Both the position numbers and the translations under genes were made by a program. Under the pieces are notes generated by a model that saw only the letters and a program-made list of their open reading frames with translations, ran no database searches and was not told the origin of the DNA. Shown one piece after another: positions 47,033-54,275 of a stretch of 54,493 nucleotides of DNA; position 1 is the first letter of the stretch, and each line of letters starts with the position of its first letter. Source of the stretch: Colidextribacter sp. OB.20 (lineage in GTDB: Bacteria; Bacillota; Clostridia; Oscillospirales; Oscillospiraceae); assembly GCF_009911595.1 (NCBI RefSeq), contig NZ_QWKG01000026.1, positions 1 through 54,493 of the forward strand, in the 5' to 3' direction.

Positions 47033-47482
47033 TCAGGCCCGGAAATCGGTCTGATGCTGCTTGCGCTCCTCCTCCGCCTCGGAGGTGTCTCCGGCCCGTT
47101 TGGCCTGGAGCTGCTCTATGCTCCGCAGGTTAATCTCCAGCGTGTCCCGGGCCACCTGGCTGGCCGCCTGAAACAGCTTATACTGCCGGCGCAGCTCCTC
47201 CACCACAGCCTTGGTCTCCAGCTGCAGCTCGTCGGGGCTGTGGTCCTCCAGCTGGCTGAGGGTGACCCCCTCCAGCCCCAGCTGGGACAGCAGCTTATCC
47301 CGCCTCTGGTCGTAGCCCCGGAGGGTCAGGCTCATAACCTGCTCCCGCCGCATGCACTCCTCCACTCCGGCCAGGTCGCCCCGGGAGGCGGCGGCGTTCT
47401 TTTCCCGCTCCACCTGGGCCAGGGCCTCAAGGGAGCCTGTCAGCTCGCGCATCAGCTTCAAATAGTCCTGCCAGCCGGCCAT
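47033..47482 (-). CDS. flgN: Flagellar chaperone FlgN
   Basis: A 149-residue helical protein of FlgN type that would protect FlgK and FlgL before export. It has long amphipathic helices (QYKLFQAASQVARDTLEINL). Its ATG follows the flgM stop codon directly, so translation is coupled. Confidence 0.85.
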   Translation of the reverse strand: MAGWQDYLKLMRELTGSLEALAQVEREKNAAASRGDLAGVEECMRREQVMSLTLRGYDQRRDKLLSQLGLEGVTLSQLEDHSPDELQLETKAVVEELRRQYKLFQAASQVARDTLEINLRSIEQLQAKRAGDTSEAEEERKQHQTDFRA

Positions 47483-47785
47483 TTACTCGCCCTCCGACAG
47501 CAGCAGCATCCGCGCGGCGGTCTCCCGGGCGTCGGGGCGGTACTCGCCGGACGCCACCTGGCTGCGCAGGTCCTGAATCTTTCCGGTGGTATTATAGGTC
47601 CGCACCTGCTGAGACAGGGCCGCGGCCATGCCCCGGAAGGTGGTGGAGGCCTCCTCCTGACCGGCGGACAGGGAAATCCGGTCGAAGCTGCTCTCCGCCG
47701 CCCTGGCGCGCTTCGCGCCCGTCCCACAGACCTTGCCCGTCTGGACGGGAGCAATGGAAAGGCCTTCTCGTCTTGTTACAATCAT
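47483..47785 (-). CDS. flgM: Anti-sigma-D factor FlgM
   Basis: A 100-residue protein with a flexible N-terminus and C-terminal helices (DLRSQVASGEYRPDARETAA), the FlgM sigma-binding signature. It inhibits the sigma factor encoded at 19100 and is lost from the cell by export once the hook is complete. AGGAGG lies seven bases before the ATG. It is first in the operon flgM-flgN-flgK-flgL-DUF6470-fliW-csrA. Confidence 0.9.
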   Translation of the reverse strand: MIVTRREGLSIAPVQTGKVCGTGAKRARAAESSFDRISLSAGQEEASTTFRGMAAALSQQVRTYNTTGKIQDLRSQVASGEYRPDARETAARMLLLSEGE

Positions 47786-47836
47786 TTCCTGACCTCCTGA
47801 AGCCCCTCCGCTCAGAGAGGAGCCATTCCGTTTTCA

Positions 47837-47863
47837 AAAGCATTCTGTATTACATTTATCGGT
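47837..47863 (-). promoter_or_regulatory. Candidate sigma-D promoter of the flgM operon
   Basis: On the minus strand ACCGATAA (47863-47856) matches seven of eight bases of the sigma-D -10 box GCCGATAA. About 15 bases upstream stands TTATG, a poor match to the TAAA -35. The distance to flgM is about 70 bases. Confidence 0.5.
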
Positions 47864-47941
47864 CTGACCGCCGGAAAACATAACATTAGGGCCAAAATTT
47901 TTTTGCATCTCCGCCGCCGCCCGGGATTTTTCTTTTTCCCA

Positions 47942-47970
47942 TTGCGCGCCGGACAGTTTTCTTCTATAAT
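47942..47970 (+). promoter_or_regulatory. Promoter of the PilZ gene
   Basis: TTGCGC (47942-47947), 17 bases, TATAAT (47965-47970), 45 bases before the ATG. Confidence 0.65.
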
Positions 47971-48015
47971 AACAGGTATCAAGCCTCTCGCAGGCGCGGA
48001 AAGGTTGGACAGATC

Positions 48016-48624
48016 ATGGTTTCGTTATCTCAGTGTAAAAAGGCGGACGTCCTGCACCCGACAGAGCGGCGCGTCATCAAGGCCGCTGTATCCATCGGCC
48101 CTCTGGAAAGCCTGCTGATTACCGTTCCCAAGGAGTTTGCCCTCCCCGTCGGCGAACCGATACAGATTTCCTTTCTGGACTCTGTGCTGGGTGTGGTCCT
48201 CTGCTCCTGCCAGCTGTCCGCCCCCCTGCTCAGCGACGACCGCAAGCTCTGCTCCTACCGCTGCCAGGTGCTGGAGAAGCTGAGCCAGGAGCAGCGGAGG
48301 GAGGACATCAAAATTTCCCACACCGTCCAGGTGACGGTGAAGCTGGCCGGCTCCGATACTTACGCCCCCGCCACGGTGCAGAACATCAGCGCAGGCGGGG
48401 TCTACCTGACCACCAGCATGCCCGCCCGGAAGGGGGACCAGCTGACCTTCGACTTCCCCCAGGCCGACGGAGCCATCCCCCTCACCGCCGAGGTCCTCCG
48501 GGTCGAGCTGCGTCCGCCCCAGAAGGGCCGGCTGGCCTATGGCTACGGCTGCCGCTTTGTCCGCCTGTCCTCCCGGCATGAGGCCCAGCTGCGCAGCTAT
48601 GTATTCAAACTGGCCAGGCGCTGA
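48016..48624 (+). CDS. PilZ-domain (YcgR-like) cyclic di-GMP receptor
   Basis: A 202-residue protein with a YcgR-N-like domain (about 10-90) and a C-terminal PilZ domain (about 93-200). The PilZ signature RxxxR-(D/N)xSxxG reads R95-EDI-K99 and N123-I-S-A-G-G, so the second arginine is replaced by lysine. YcgR-type proteins bind c-di-GMP and slow the flagellar motor. It is divergent from flgM, directly beside the flagellar cluster, which supports this role. A modest AAAGG ribosome site precedes the ATG. Confidence 0.85.
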   Translation: MVSLSQCKKADVLHPTERRVIKAAVSIGPLESLLITVPKEFALPVGEPIQISFLDSVLGVVLCSCQLSAPLLSDDRKLCSYRCQVLEKLSQEQRREDIKISHTVQVTVKLAGSDTYAPATVQNISAGGVYLTTSMPARKGDQLTFDFPQADGAIPLTAEVLRVELRPPQKGRLAYGYGCRFVRLSSRHEAQLRSYVFKLARR

Positions 48625-48635
48625 GCCCAGGGCTT

Positions 48636-48785
48636 GTTTGAAAAATGTCAATACGCCCAAGGGGCGGGTCTTTTTCTGCCATACTGCCCCAATTCTTCTT
48701 GAAATACATCCAGTATTTCTGCGAAAAATTGTGCTTGTCTGGCAGAAAAATCCCTCACCACTGTGCATATTTCCATTTTTCAAAC
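48636..48785. repeat. 150-bp nested palindromic element
   Basis: Four nested pairs of arms with the same centre: GTTTGAAAAATG (48636-48647) with CATTTTTCAAAC (48774-48785); TTTTTCTGCCA (48671-48681) with TGGCAGAAAAA (48740-48750); CAATT (48690-48694) with AATTG (48727-48731); GAAATAC (48701-48707) with GTATTTC (48713-48719). All are exact. It has no coding frame and lies between convergent PilZ and DUF378 genes. It could be a small mobile element or encode a structured RNA. Confidence 0.85.
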
Positions 48786-48800
48786 TGCGCCTAATCAGCA

Positions 48801-48834
48801 CACAGAGGTCCGGAGCGGCTCGCTCCGGACCTCT
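48801..48834. terminator. Terminator after DUF378 gene
   Basis: CAGAGGTCCGGAGCG-GCT-CGCTCCGGACCTCTG is a perfect 15-pair hairpin just beyond the DUF378 stop codon; GGTTTT follows on the plus strand. It could act in both directions. Confidence 0.75.
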
Positions 48835-48847
48835 GGTTTTGGAAAAC

Positions 48848-49060
48848 TCAGCGCCGCTCCTCCACAGGGTCCCGGTCGCGGAACAGCAGGGAGACGCACC
48901 ATACAGCGGACAGACCCACCAGGGTATAGATCACCCGGCTGATCATGCTGCCCGAGCCGCCGCAGGCGAAGGCCACCAGGTCAAACTGAAACAGGCCCAC
49001 ACTGCCCCAGTTCAGGCCGCCGATAATCAGCAGCGTCAGGGCGATTTTGTCCATCATCAC
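48848..49060 (-). CDS. DUF378 family membrane protein
   Basis: A 70-residue protein of two transmembrane helices, with ALTLLIIGGLNWGSVGLFQFD, the DUF378 signature, and a second helix RVIYTLVGLSAVWCVSLLF. It starts at GTG 49060 or the ATG one codon on, after AAGGAGGTGG. The family is widespread and small, without known function. It is probably monocistronic. Confidence 0.88.
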   Translation of the reverse strand: MMMDKIALTLLIIGGLNWGSVGLFQFDLVAFACGGSGSMISRVIYTLVGLSAVWCVSLLFRDRDPVEERR

Positions 49061-49135
49061 GTCAAACCACCTCCTTATCGCAGGTTCCGCAGGTAGTTTA
49101 TACGCATTTTTCTTTTTTATGTGGCTGGAAAAATA

Positions 49136-49531
49136 TTATTTCAGCGACTTTGGCCCAAATCCGTGGGGCAGCAGCTCCGCCAGCGGGACCACCTGGAACT
49201 GTCCGTCCCCCCGGGCGGCGATCACCCGCACCTCGGGGGCGAACTCATAGAGCATCTGCCGGCAAGCCCCGCAGGGCCAGCAGTAGTCCTCCCCCCGGCC
49301 GGCGATGGCGATGGCCGTCCAGCCCTCCCGGCAGCCCTCGCTCACCGCCTTCAAAATAGCGGTGCGCTCGGCGCAGATGGTGGAGCCGTAGGCGGCGTTC
49401 TCCACGTTGCAGCCGGTGAACACCCGGCCGTCCTCCGTGAGAATGGCCGCCCCCACCGGGAAATGAGAGTAGGGCACATAAGAAAATTGGTGCATGTCAA
49501 AGGCTTTTTTTACCAGCTCCTGGTCGGTCAT
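49136..49531 (-). CDS. cdd: Cytidine deaminase
   Basis: A 131-residue zinc enzyme of the homotetrameric type. The zinc ligands are in TICAERTAIL (Cys with catalytic Glu) and CWPCGACRQML (two Cys). It converts cytidine and deoxycytidine to uridine forms in pyrimidine salvage. ATG 49531 follows AAGGAGG. Its promoter overlaps that of the divergent HAD gene. Confidence 0.94.
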   Translation of the reverse strand: MTDQELVKKAFDMHQFSYVPYSHFPVGAAILTEDGRVFTGCNVENAAYGSTICAERTAILKAVSEGCREGWTAIAIAGRGEDYCWPCGACRQMLYEFAPEVRVIAARGDGQFQVVPLAELLPHGFGPKSLK

Positions 49532-49565
49532 AGGCCGCTCCTCCTTAATAATTATCTGCAAAAGC

Positions 49566-49615
49566 TTGCGCATCATGTCTCTTTCTATTATAATACCTCT
49601 GACCATTTCACGCAA
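49566..49615. promoter_or_regulatory. Mirror-image divergent promoters sharing one ATTATAAT box
   Basis: Plus: TTGCGC (49566-49571), 17 bases, TATAAT (49589-49594), for the HAD gene. Minus: TTGCGT (49615-49610), 17 bases, TATAAT (49592-49587), for cdd. The two -10 boxes overlap by four bases, so polymerase can occupy only one at a time. Confidence 0.75.
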
Positions 49616-49629
49616 GGACGGGATGACTT

Positions 49630-50292
49630 ATGAATAAAAAATTCGCGATTTTTGACATGGACGGCACACTGGTGGACTCCATGGGCTTTTGGAACCAGCT
49701 GGCCGATGAGTTTCTGGCCCGCCGGGGCTTTCCGCCTCTGTCCCCGGAGCTCCAGGAGGAGTCCATCGCCCTGACCATGGAGGGCACCGCCAACCTGTTT
49801 ATCCGCGCCTACGGCCTGCCTGAGACCCCGGAGGAGATCTGCGCCGAGGTCAACGGCCTGATGGAGAAGCACTACCGGGCCGACGTCCCCCTGAAGCCGG
49901 GGGCGGCGGACCTTCTGGGGCGGATGAAGGCGGCGGGCTTTGAAATGTGCATCGCCTCCTCCACCAACCCTGCCCTCATCGACATCTGCCTGCGGCGGCT
50001 GGGCGTACGGGACTATTTTGAGTTCCTCCTGTCCTGCGAGGAGGTGGGCGAGGGGAAAAACAGGCCCACCGTCTACCTGGAGGCCGCCCGGCGGCTGGGG
50101 GGGAGCCCTGAAAGCACTGTCATTTTTGAGGATATTCTGGTGGCCTCTCAGACCGCGAAAAAGGCCGGCTTCGCCCTGGGCGTCGTCTACGACGCCAACT
50201 CCGACGTCGAGCAGGAGCAGCTCAAGGCTCTGGCCGACTGCTACATCACCCGCTGGGACAACCCGGCACTGCTGGAGTGGCTGGGGATATAA
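49630..50292 (+). CDS. HAD-superfamily hydrolase (beta-phosphoglucomutase-like)
   Basis: A 220-residue phosphatase-type protein. Motif I is FDMDGTLVDS (Asp9, Asp11), motif II CIASSTNP, motif III Lys in EGKNRPT, and motif IV VIFEDILVAS. A helical cap follows motif I, as in the phosphoglucomutase/phosphatase subgroup. The substrate is not predictable; it may be a sugar phosphate or nucleotide. ATG 49630 is 36 bases after the -10 box. Confidence 0.88.
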   Translation: MNKKFAIFDMDGTLVDSMGFWNQLADEFLARRGFPPLSPELQEESIALTMEGTANLFIRAYGLPETPEEICAEVNGLMEKHYRADVPLKPGAADLLGRMKAAGFEMCIASSTNPALIDICLRRLGVRDYFEFLLSCEEVGEGKNRPTVYLEAARRLGGSPESTVIFEDILVASQTAKKAGFALGVVYDANSDVEQEQLKALADCYITRWDNPALLEWLGI

Positions 50293-50295
50293 TTG

Positions 50296-50433
50296 CAGGG
50301 GCACACATTGTGCGCCCGCCGTTAACCGGCCAAGTCTGAAAAAACGGGCGGACAATGTCCGCCCCTACAGAAGCGGCGCGCCAAGTCGCCGCGCCCTACA
50401 GCATCGTGTGCAGGGCGTGACCACTGGGCACGC
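50296..50433. repeat. GTAGGGGCG-family repeats (two units)
   Basis: GCAGGGGCACACATTGTGCG pairs with GGACAATGTCCGCCCCTAC, as in unit one at 10099. It is followed by GCGGCGCGCCAAGTCGCCGC and GCAGGGCGTGACC, which belong to the GACGACC variant. It fills the gap between the convergent HAD and recD2 genes. Confidence 0.75.
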
Positions 50434-50440
50434 CGCTTTT

Positions 50441-52642
50441 TTATTTCTCCATCAGCCGGGCCCGCAGGCCGGAGTAGCGCTTGGTCTGGCGGTTGTTGTT
50501 CACCATTCCTGCCACGGCCTCCGGGCTGCCCACCACGATGAACAGCTCCCGGGCCCGGGTGACGGCGGTGTACAGCACCCCCCGGGTCATGAGCATGGGG
50601 GCTCCCTCCAGGGCGGCCAGGATGACCGCCCGGTACTCGCTGCCCTGGGCCTTATGTACCGTCACGGCGAAGGCGGGCTCCAGCTCCCCCAGCATGTCGG
50701 GGGAGTACTCCACCACCTTGCCGTCGAAGTCCACGGTGATGACCTCCTTCTCGATGGAGCGGATAACACCAATGTCCCCGTTGAACATCCCCATGCCCGA
50801 GTCGGTCCCGCCCTCCTCCCGCCAGAGGATATCGTAGTTGTTGCGCACCTGCATCACCCGGTCCCCCGCCCGAAAGACCCAGTCGCCAAAGCGCCGCTCC
50901 CCCTTCCCCTCCAGAGGCGGGTTCAGGGCGGCCTGGAGGACCTGATTCAGAGCCCGGGTCCCCGTCCCCCGGCGGCGGGTGGGGGAGAGCACCTGAATCT
51001 CGCCGGCCGGGATGCCCATCCGCTCGGGCAGCCGCCGGCGGCACAGGTCCACCACCGTGTCCAGCACCGCCTCCGGCTCCCGCCGGGTCAGGCAGAAGAA
51101 GTCCCCCTCGCTGCGGCGCAGGTCAGGGACCTGGCCCCGGTTAATCAGGTGGGCGCTGCGTACGATGGCGCTCTGGGCAGCCTGGCGGAAGATCTCGGTG
51201 AGCCGGACGGTGGGCACCACCCCGCTGCGGATCAGGTCGGCGAAGAGGCTCCCCGGGCCCACCGAGGGCAGCTGGTCCGGGTCGCCCACCAGCACCAGCC
51301 GGCAGTCGTCGTCCAGCGCGTCCAGCAGAGCGGCCATGAGGGGCACGTCCACCATGGAGGTCTCGTCCACAATCACCGCGTCCGCCTTCAGGGGGTCGTA
51401 GGAGTTCCGGGTGAACACCAGCTTGCCCGAGCGGGGGTCGAAGCCCGTCTCCAGCAGGCGGTGGATGGTGGATGCCTCGGTGGAGCACAGCTCCCCCAGC
51501 CGCTTGGCCGCCCGGCCCGTGGGGGCGGCCAGGGCGGTCTCCAGTCCCATCATCTCAAAGAGGGCCAGCACCCCCCGGAGACAGGTGGTCTTGCCTGTGC
51601 CCGGCCCGCCGGTGAGGAGCATCACCTGCCGCCCGGCGGCCAGCTCCACCGCCTCTCTTTGCTGGGGGGCATAGGAGATATGCTGCTCCCGCTCAATGCG
51701 GCGGATGAGCTTGTCCAGCCCCTCCGGGGGCAGCAGCTCGGCCCGGCTCATCTCAGTCAGCCGCCCGGCGATGTAGGTCTCCGCCTCGTAGAGGGCGGGG
51801 AGATACACCGCCTCCTGACCCGCCACCTGCTCACACTCCGCCTCTCCCCGGCGGAGCAGGGCCTCCAGACTGTCCTCCAGCAGCTCGCCGGAGATGCTCA
51901 GCAGGGCGCTGGTGGCCTCCACCAGCTTGCGCCGGGGGAGAAAGGTGTGACCGTTGTTCCGGTTGTTGTGGCTGAGCTCGTGGAGCAGACCCGCCTCCAG
52001 CCGCAGGGGGTCCTCCGCCCCCACACCCAGGGACAGGGCCAGCTTGTCCGCCTGGGAGAACTCCACCTCAAACTCCTCGCTGACCAGCAGGTAGGGGTTG
52101 GACCTCACCACCTCAAGGGCCACGTCGCCGTAGGCCCGGCGAAGGAGGGCGGCCAGCTCCAGAGGGAGCTGGTGCTCGCTGAGAAACTCCATCAGCCGCC
52201 GGGAGCCCATTTGCTGGCGGAATACCTCGCCAATCTGATTGGCCCGCTTTTTGGTGATGCCCTTGATTTTCGTCAGCTGCTCCGGATCGCTCTCGATGAC
52301 GTTCAGGGCGTCCTCCCCGAACTCCTCGATGATGAGCCGGGCGGTGGCCTTGCCCACCCCCTTCACCGCTCCGGAGGACAGGTAGTGGAAGATCTCCTTC
52401 AGCCCCTGGGGCAGGCGGCGCTCCACCACCTCCGCCCTCAGCTGGGGGCCGTAGGTGGGGTGCCGGGTCCACCGGCCCCGAACAGACAGGTACTCCCCCG
52501 GCGCCACTCCCGCCATGGGGCCCACCACCGTGATCTCCTCCCCCCGCACGTCCAGCTTGAGGATGGTGTAGCCGTTCTCCTCGTTCTGATATATGACAGC
52601 GGAGACAGTACCCTCCAGCAGCTCTTGATTTTGGTCTGACAC
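50441..52642 (-). CDS. recD2: RecD2-type superfamily 1 DNA helicase
   Basis: A 733-residue helicase. It has an N-terminal OB-like and helix-hairpin-helix region (1-230, with GVGKATARLIIEEFG and IKGITKKRANQIG), Walker A GGPGTGKT (345-352), motif II VDETSMVDVPL, and C-terminal VHKAQGSEYRAVIL and YTAVTRAREL. RecD2 unwinds DNA 5' to 3' and acts in repair without RecBC. It starts with GTG 52642 after AAAGGAGG. It is last in a probable minus-strand operon. Confidence 0.93.
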   Translation of the reverse strand: MSDQNQELLEGTVSAVIYQNEENGYTILKLDVRGEEITVVGPMAGVAPGEYLSVRGRWTRHPTYGPQLRAEVVERRLPQGLKEIFHYLSSGAVKGVGKATARLIIEEFGEDALNVIESDPEQLTKIKGITKKRANQIGEVFRQQMGSRRLMEFLSEHQLPLELAALLRRAYGDVALEVVRSNPYLLVSEEFEVEFSQADKLALSLGVGAEDPLRLEAGLLHELSHNNRNNGHTFLPRRKLVEATSALLSISGELLEDSLEALLRRGEAECEQVAGQEAVYLPALYEAETYIAGRLTEMSRAELLPPEGLDKLIRRIEREQHISYAPQQREAVELAAGRQVMLLTGGPGTGKTTCLRGVLALFEMMGLETALAAPTGRAAKRLGELCSTEASTIHRLLETGFDPRSGKLVFTRNSYDPLKADAVIVDETSMVDVPLMAALLDALDDDCRLVLVGDPDQLPSVGPGSLFADLIRSGVVPTVRLTEIFRQAAQSAIVRSAHLINRGQVPDLRRSEGDFFCLTRREPEAVLDTVVDLCRRRLPERMGIPAGEIQVLSPTRRRGTGTRALNQVLQAALNPPLEGKGERRFGDWVFRAGDRVMQVRNNYDILWREEGGTDSGMGMFNGDIGVIRSIEKEVITVDFDGKVVEYSPDMLGELEPAFAVTVHKAQGSEYRAVILAALEGAPMLMTRGVLYTAVTRARELFIVVGSPEAVAGMVNNNRQTKRYSGLRARLMEK

Positions 52643-52675
52643 GGGGCGCCGCCTCCTTTCGTCTAAAGCCTCCTT

Positions 52676-53008
52676 TTATGTCCGCGATACATACTCCCCC
52701 AAATTCTCCGCCGGCCACAGCACCACCTCGGGCCACCGGGCGGTGAGGCGGGAGGCCAGCGCCCAGCCCGCGGGGGTAAGCCCCGCGTCGGCGATGACAA
52801 TGGGGCACCGCAGCAATCCCAGCCCCCGCAGCCAGAGAAAGGACCGGACCTGCTGCTCCAGCTTCTCCCCGTCCCCCCGGCCGGGGAGGACCACCCTGGC
52901 CTCCCGTCCCGGCAGGGGGCGCAGCAGCAGCCCGAACAGCCACCAGCCTATAAAAGCCAGCCCGCAGACGCAGGCCACCGCCCACAGAACATCCCAAAAC
53001 GCGCTCAT
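52676..53008 (-). CDS. Small membrane protein of unknown function
   Basis: A 110-residue protein with one N-terminal transmembrane helix (about 5-27) followed by a basic loop (RPLPGREARVVLPGRGDGEK) and a small cytoplasmic domain rich in Leu and Trp, containing RCPIVIADAGLTPAGWALA. ATG 53008 follows GGAGG. It lies 33 bases before recD2 on the same strand. Not a recognised family; the helix-plus-small-domain layout is all that can be said. Confidence 0.65.
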   Translation of the reverse strand: MSAFWDVLWAVACVCGLAFIGWWLFGLLLRPLPGREARVVLPGRGDGEKLEQQVRSFLWLRGLGLLRCPIVIADAGLTPAGWALASRLTARWPEVVLWPAENLGEYVSRT

Positions 53009-53064
53009 CAGCAGCACCTCCTGGGTATTCTATGCAGGGAGGCGGCAAGGGGTCACTTTGTAGA

Positions 53065-53157
53065 ACGGGACGACTCGGCCCGCCGCGTTTTCTCCTTATC
53101 CCAACGGCGTGCAGGTAACCTGCGGGGACAGCGCGCCGGGGTCGTCGCACCCTACAC
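53065..53157. repeat. GACGACC-variant inverted repeat
   Basis: GGGACGACTCGGCCCGCCGCG on the left (split by mismatches) pairs with GCGCGCCGGGGTCGTCGCACC on the right; TGTAGGG-type end at the right. It separates the drug-export-type gene from the downstream membrane-protein gene. Confidence 0.55.
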
Positions 53158-53649
53158 CGCCCCGGAGAACAGGTTGACTCCCACGTGGGTCAGGGCCAGC
53201 ATGATGCACCCGGCGGTGAGCACCCCCAGCACCACGGCGGGCATGGCCTTTTTCAGCCGCATCCCTAAAAACGCTGCCGCCAGAGAGCCCGTCCAGGCCC
53301 CCGTTCCGGGCAGGGGGATGGCCACAAAGAGCCACAGGCCCAAATACTGATATTTCTGCACCTTCTGGCCCTTGAGGTGGGCCTTTTTCTCCAGCTTGTC
53401 CACCAGGCCGTTGAGGCTGGGCAGATATTTCCGCATCAGCTCAAAAATCCGGCGGATATAGACGATGATGAAGGGGGCGGGGATCAGATTGCCCACCACC
53501 GCCGCCGGAAAGGCCAGGTAGTAGGGCAGGCCCAGAGCCACCCCGAAGGGCAGTCCCCCCCGCAGCTCGATGACAGGGATCATAGACACCAGCATGGTCA
53601 GCAGGCATTTGCCCCCGGTAGTCGTGGTTAAAAAATCAAACAGTTCCAT
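53152..53649 (-). CDS. Small multidrug-export-type membrane protein (COG2426)
   Basis: A 165-residue, four-helix protein. It contains MIPVIELRGGLPFGVALGLP and IPLPGTGAWTGSLAAAFLGM, the paired re-entrant Gly-rich segments of the COG2426 family, often labelled putative small multidrug export protein. Despite that label the substrate is unproven. GAAGG precedes the ATG. Confidence 0.85.
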   Translation of the reverse strand: MELFDFLTTTTGGKCLLTMLVSMIPVIELRGGLPFGVALGLPYYLAFPAAVVGNLIPAPFIIVYIRRIFELMRKYLPSLNGLVDKLEKKAHLKGQKVQKYQYLGLWLFVAIPLPGTGAWTGSLAAAFLGMRLKKAMPAVVLGVLTAGCIMLALTHVGVNLFSGAV

Positions 53650-53666
53650 AGATACCTTCTTTTTTT

Positions 53667-53743
53667 GCGGGGGCGCACAGCGTGCGCCCGTTTTTATCCG
53701 GTCGGTACAGCTCAGGGCGGGTGCGCGATGTGCGCCCCTACTC
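53667..53743. repeat. GTAGGGGCG-family repeat
   Basis: GGGGGCGCACAGCGTGCGCC at the left and GGTGCGCGATGTGCGCCCCT at the right mirror each other; it lies between the drug-export-type gene and the module-3 XRE gene. Confidence 0.65.
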
Positions 53744-53950
53744 CCGCCCCAGCAGGTAGTCAGTCGTTACGCCGAAATAGTCGGCCAGGAAAATCACTGT
53801 CGTGGCGGGAGCATTGACCTTGCCATACTCAATTTTCTGATAGTGCTGCTCTGTACAGTCCAGCAGCTCCGCCATTTGTCTCTGTGTGACTTTTTTCGCT
53901 TTCCTCAGCGGCTGTAACCGCTCTGCAAAGCTGGGTAAAACAATTTTCAT
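53738..53950 (-). CDS. XRE-family helix-turn-helix regulator (module 3)
   Basis: A 70-residue Cro/C1 protein: helix-turn-helix at about 10-62 with VTQRQMAELLDCTEQHYQKIE and the tail ADYFGVTTDYLLG. ATG 53950 is favoured; a GTG eight codons earlier lies inside the -35 box of the divergent promoter. It resembles the module-1 regulator (both have RQ/KQREMAELL-like and DYLxGR segments). Divergent from the small gene at 54032, it is probably its repressor. Confidence 0.85.
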   Translation of the reverse strand: MKIVLPSFAERLQPLRKAKKVTQRQMAELLDCTEQHYQKIEYGKVNAPATTVIFLADYFGVTTDYLLGRE

Positions 53951-53967
53951 TTTTCCTGATTCCTCTC

Positions 53968-54019
53968 TTGACACGTTATGAAAGTTTGTGATATAATGGA
54001 CCCATCATTAAATAACGTG
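53968..54019 (+). promoter_or_regulatory. Promoter with inverted operator half-sites (module 3)
   Basis: TTGACA (53968-53973), 18 bases, TATAAT (53992-53997). CACGTTAT (53972-53979) and ATAACGTG (54012-54019) are exact inverted copies on either side of the -10 box. This would let the XRE protein bridge or flank the polymerase site. Confidence 0.7.
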
Positions 54020-54031
54020 GGCGATGCAATC

Positions 54032-54259
54032 ATGAAAGAAAAACTCAAAGAGCTCTACATCCAGGAAATCGACCAGTCCCGGCTGGACTTCGACCACGAT
54101 CCCGAATATCAAGCCTATTATACACAAGCTGAGACCCTTTGGGAAGGGGGAGATATGCCCGAATCCCTCTACCGCCTCCTGGACACCGGCAACTTTCTCT
54201 CCTTCGCCCGCGGCTTCCGCCTGGGGATGGAGCTGGCCAGGTGGGTGCGGGCAGGCTGA
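54032..54259 (+). CDS. Small acidic helical protein paired with an XRE regulator (module 3)
   Basis: A 75-residue protein starting MKEKLKELYIQEI and ending FLSFARGFRLGMELARWVRAG. The first in-frame ATG (53978) precedes the -10 box and cannot be on the transcript; ATG 54032 is the first plausible one, although its ribosome site (GTGGGCGA) is weak. The GFRLGMELAR ending resembles that of short DUF6809-like proteins and of the module-1 protein. No signal peptide or membrane helix. Function unknown. Confidence 0.7.
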   Translation: MKEKLKELYIQEIDQSRLDFDHDPEYQAYYTQAETLWEGGDMPESLYRLLDTGNFLSFARGFRLGMELARWVRAG

Positions 54260-54275
54260 GGTCCGCACCCTAAAG

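Noticed and set aside
49940..52639. An 899-codon open frame on the plus strand opposite recD2
   Set aside because: Low-complexity composition typical of antisense frames in GC-rich DNA; recD2 on the other strand has all helicase motifs.
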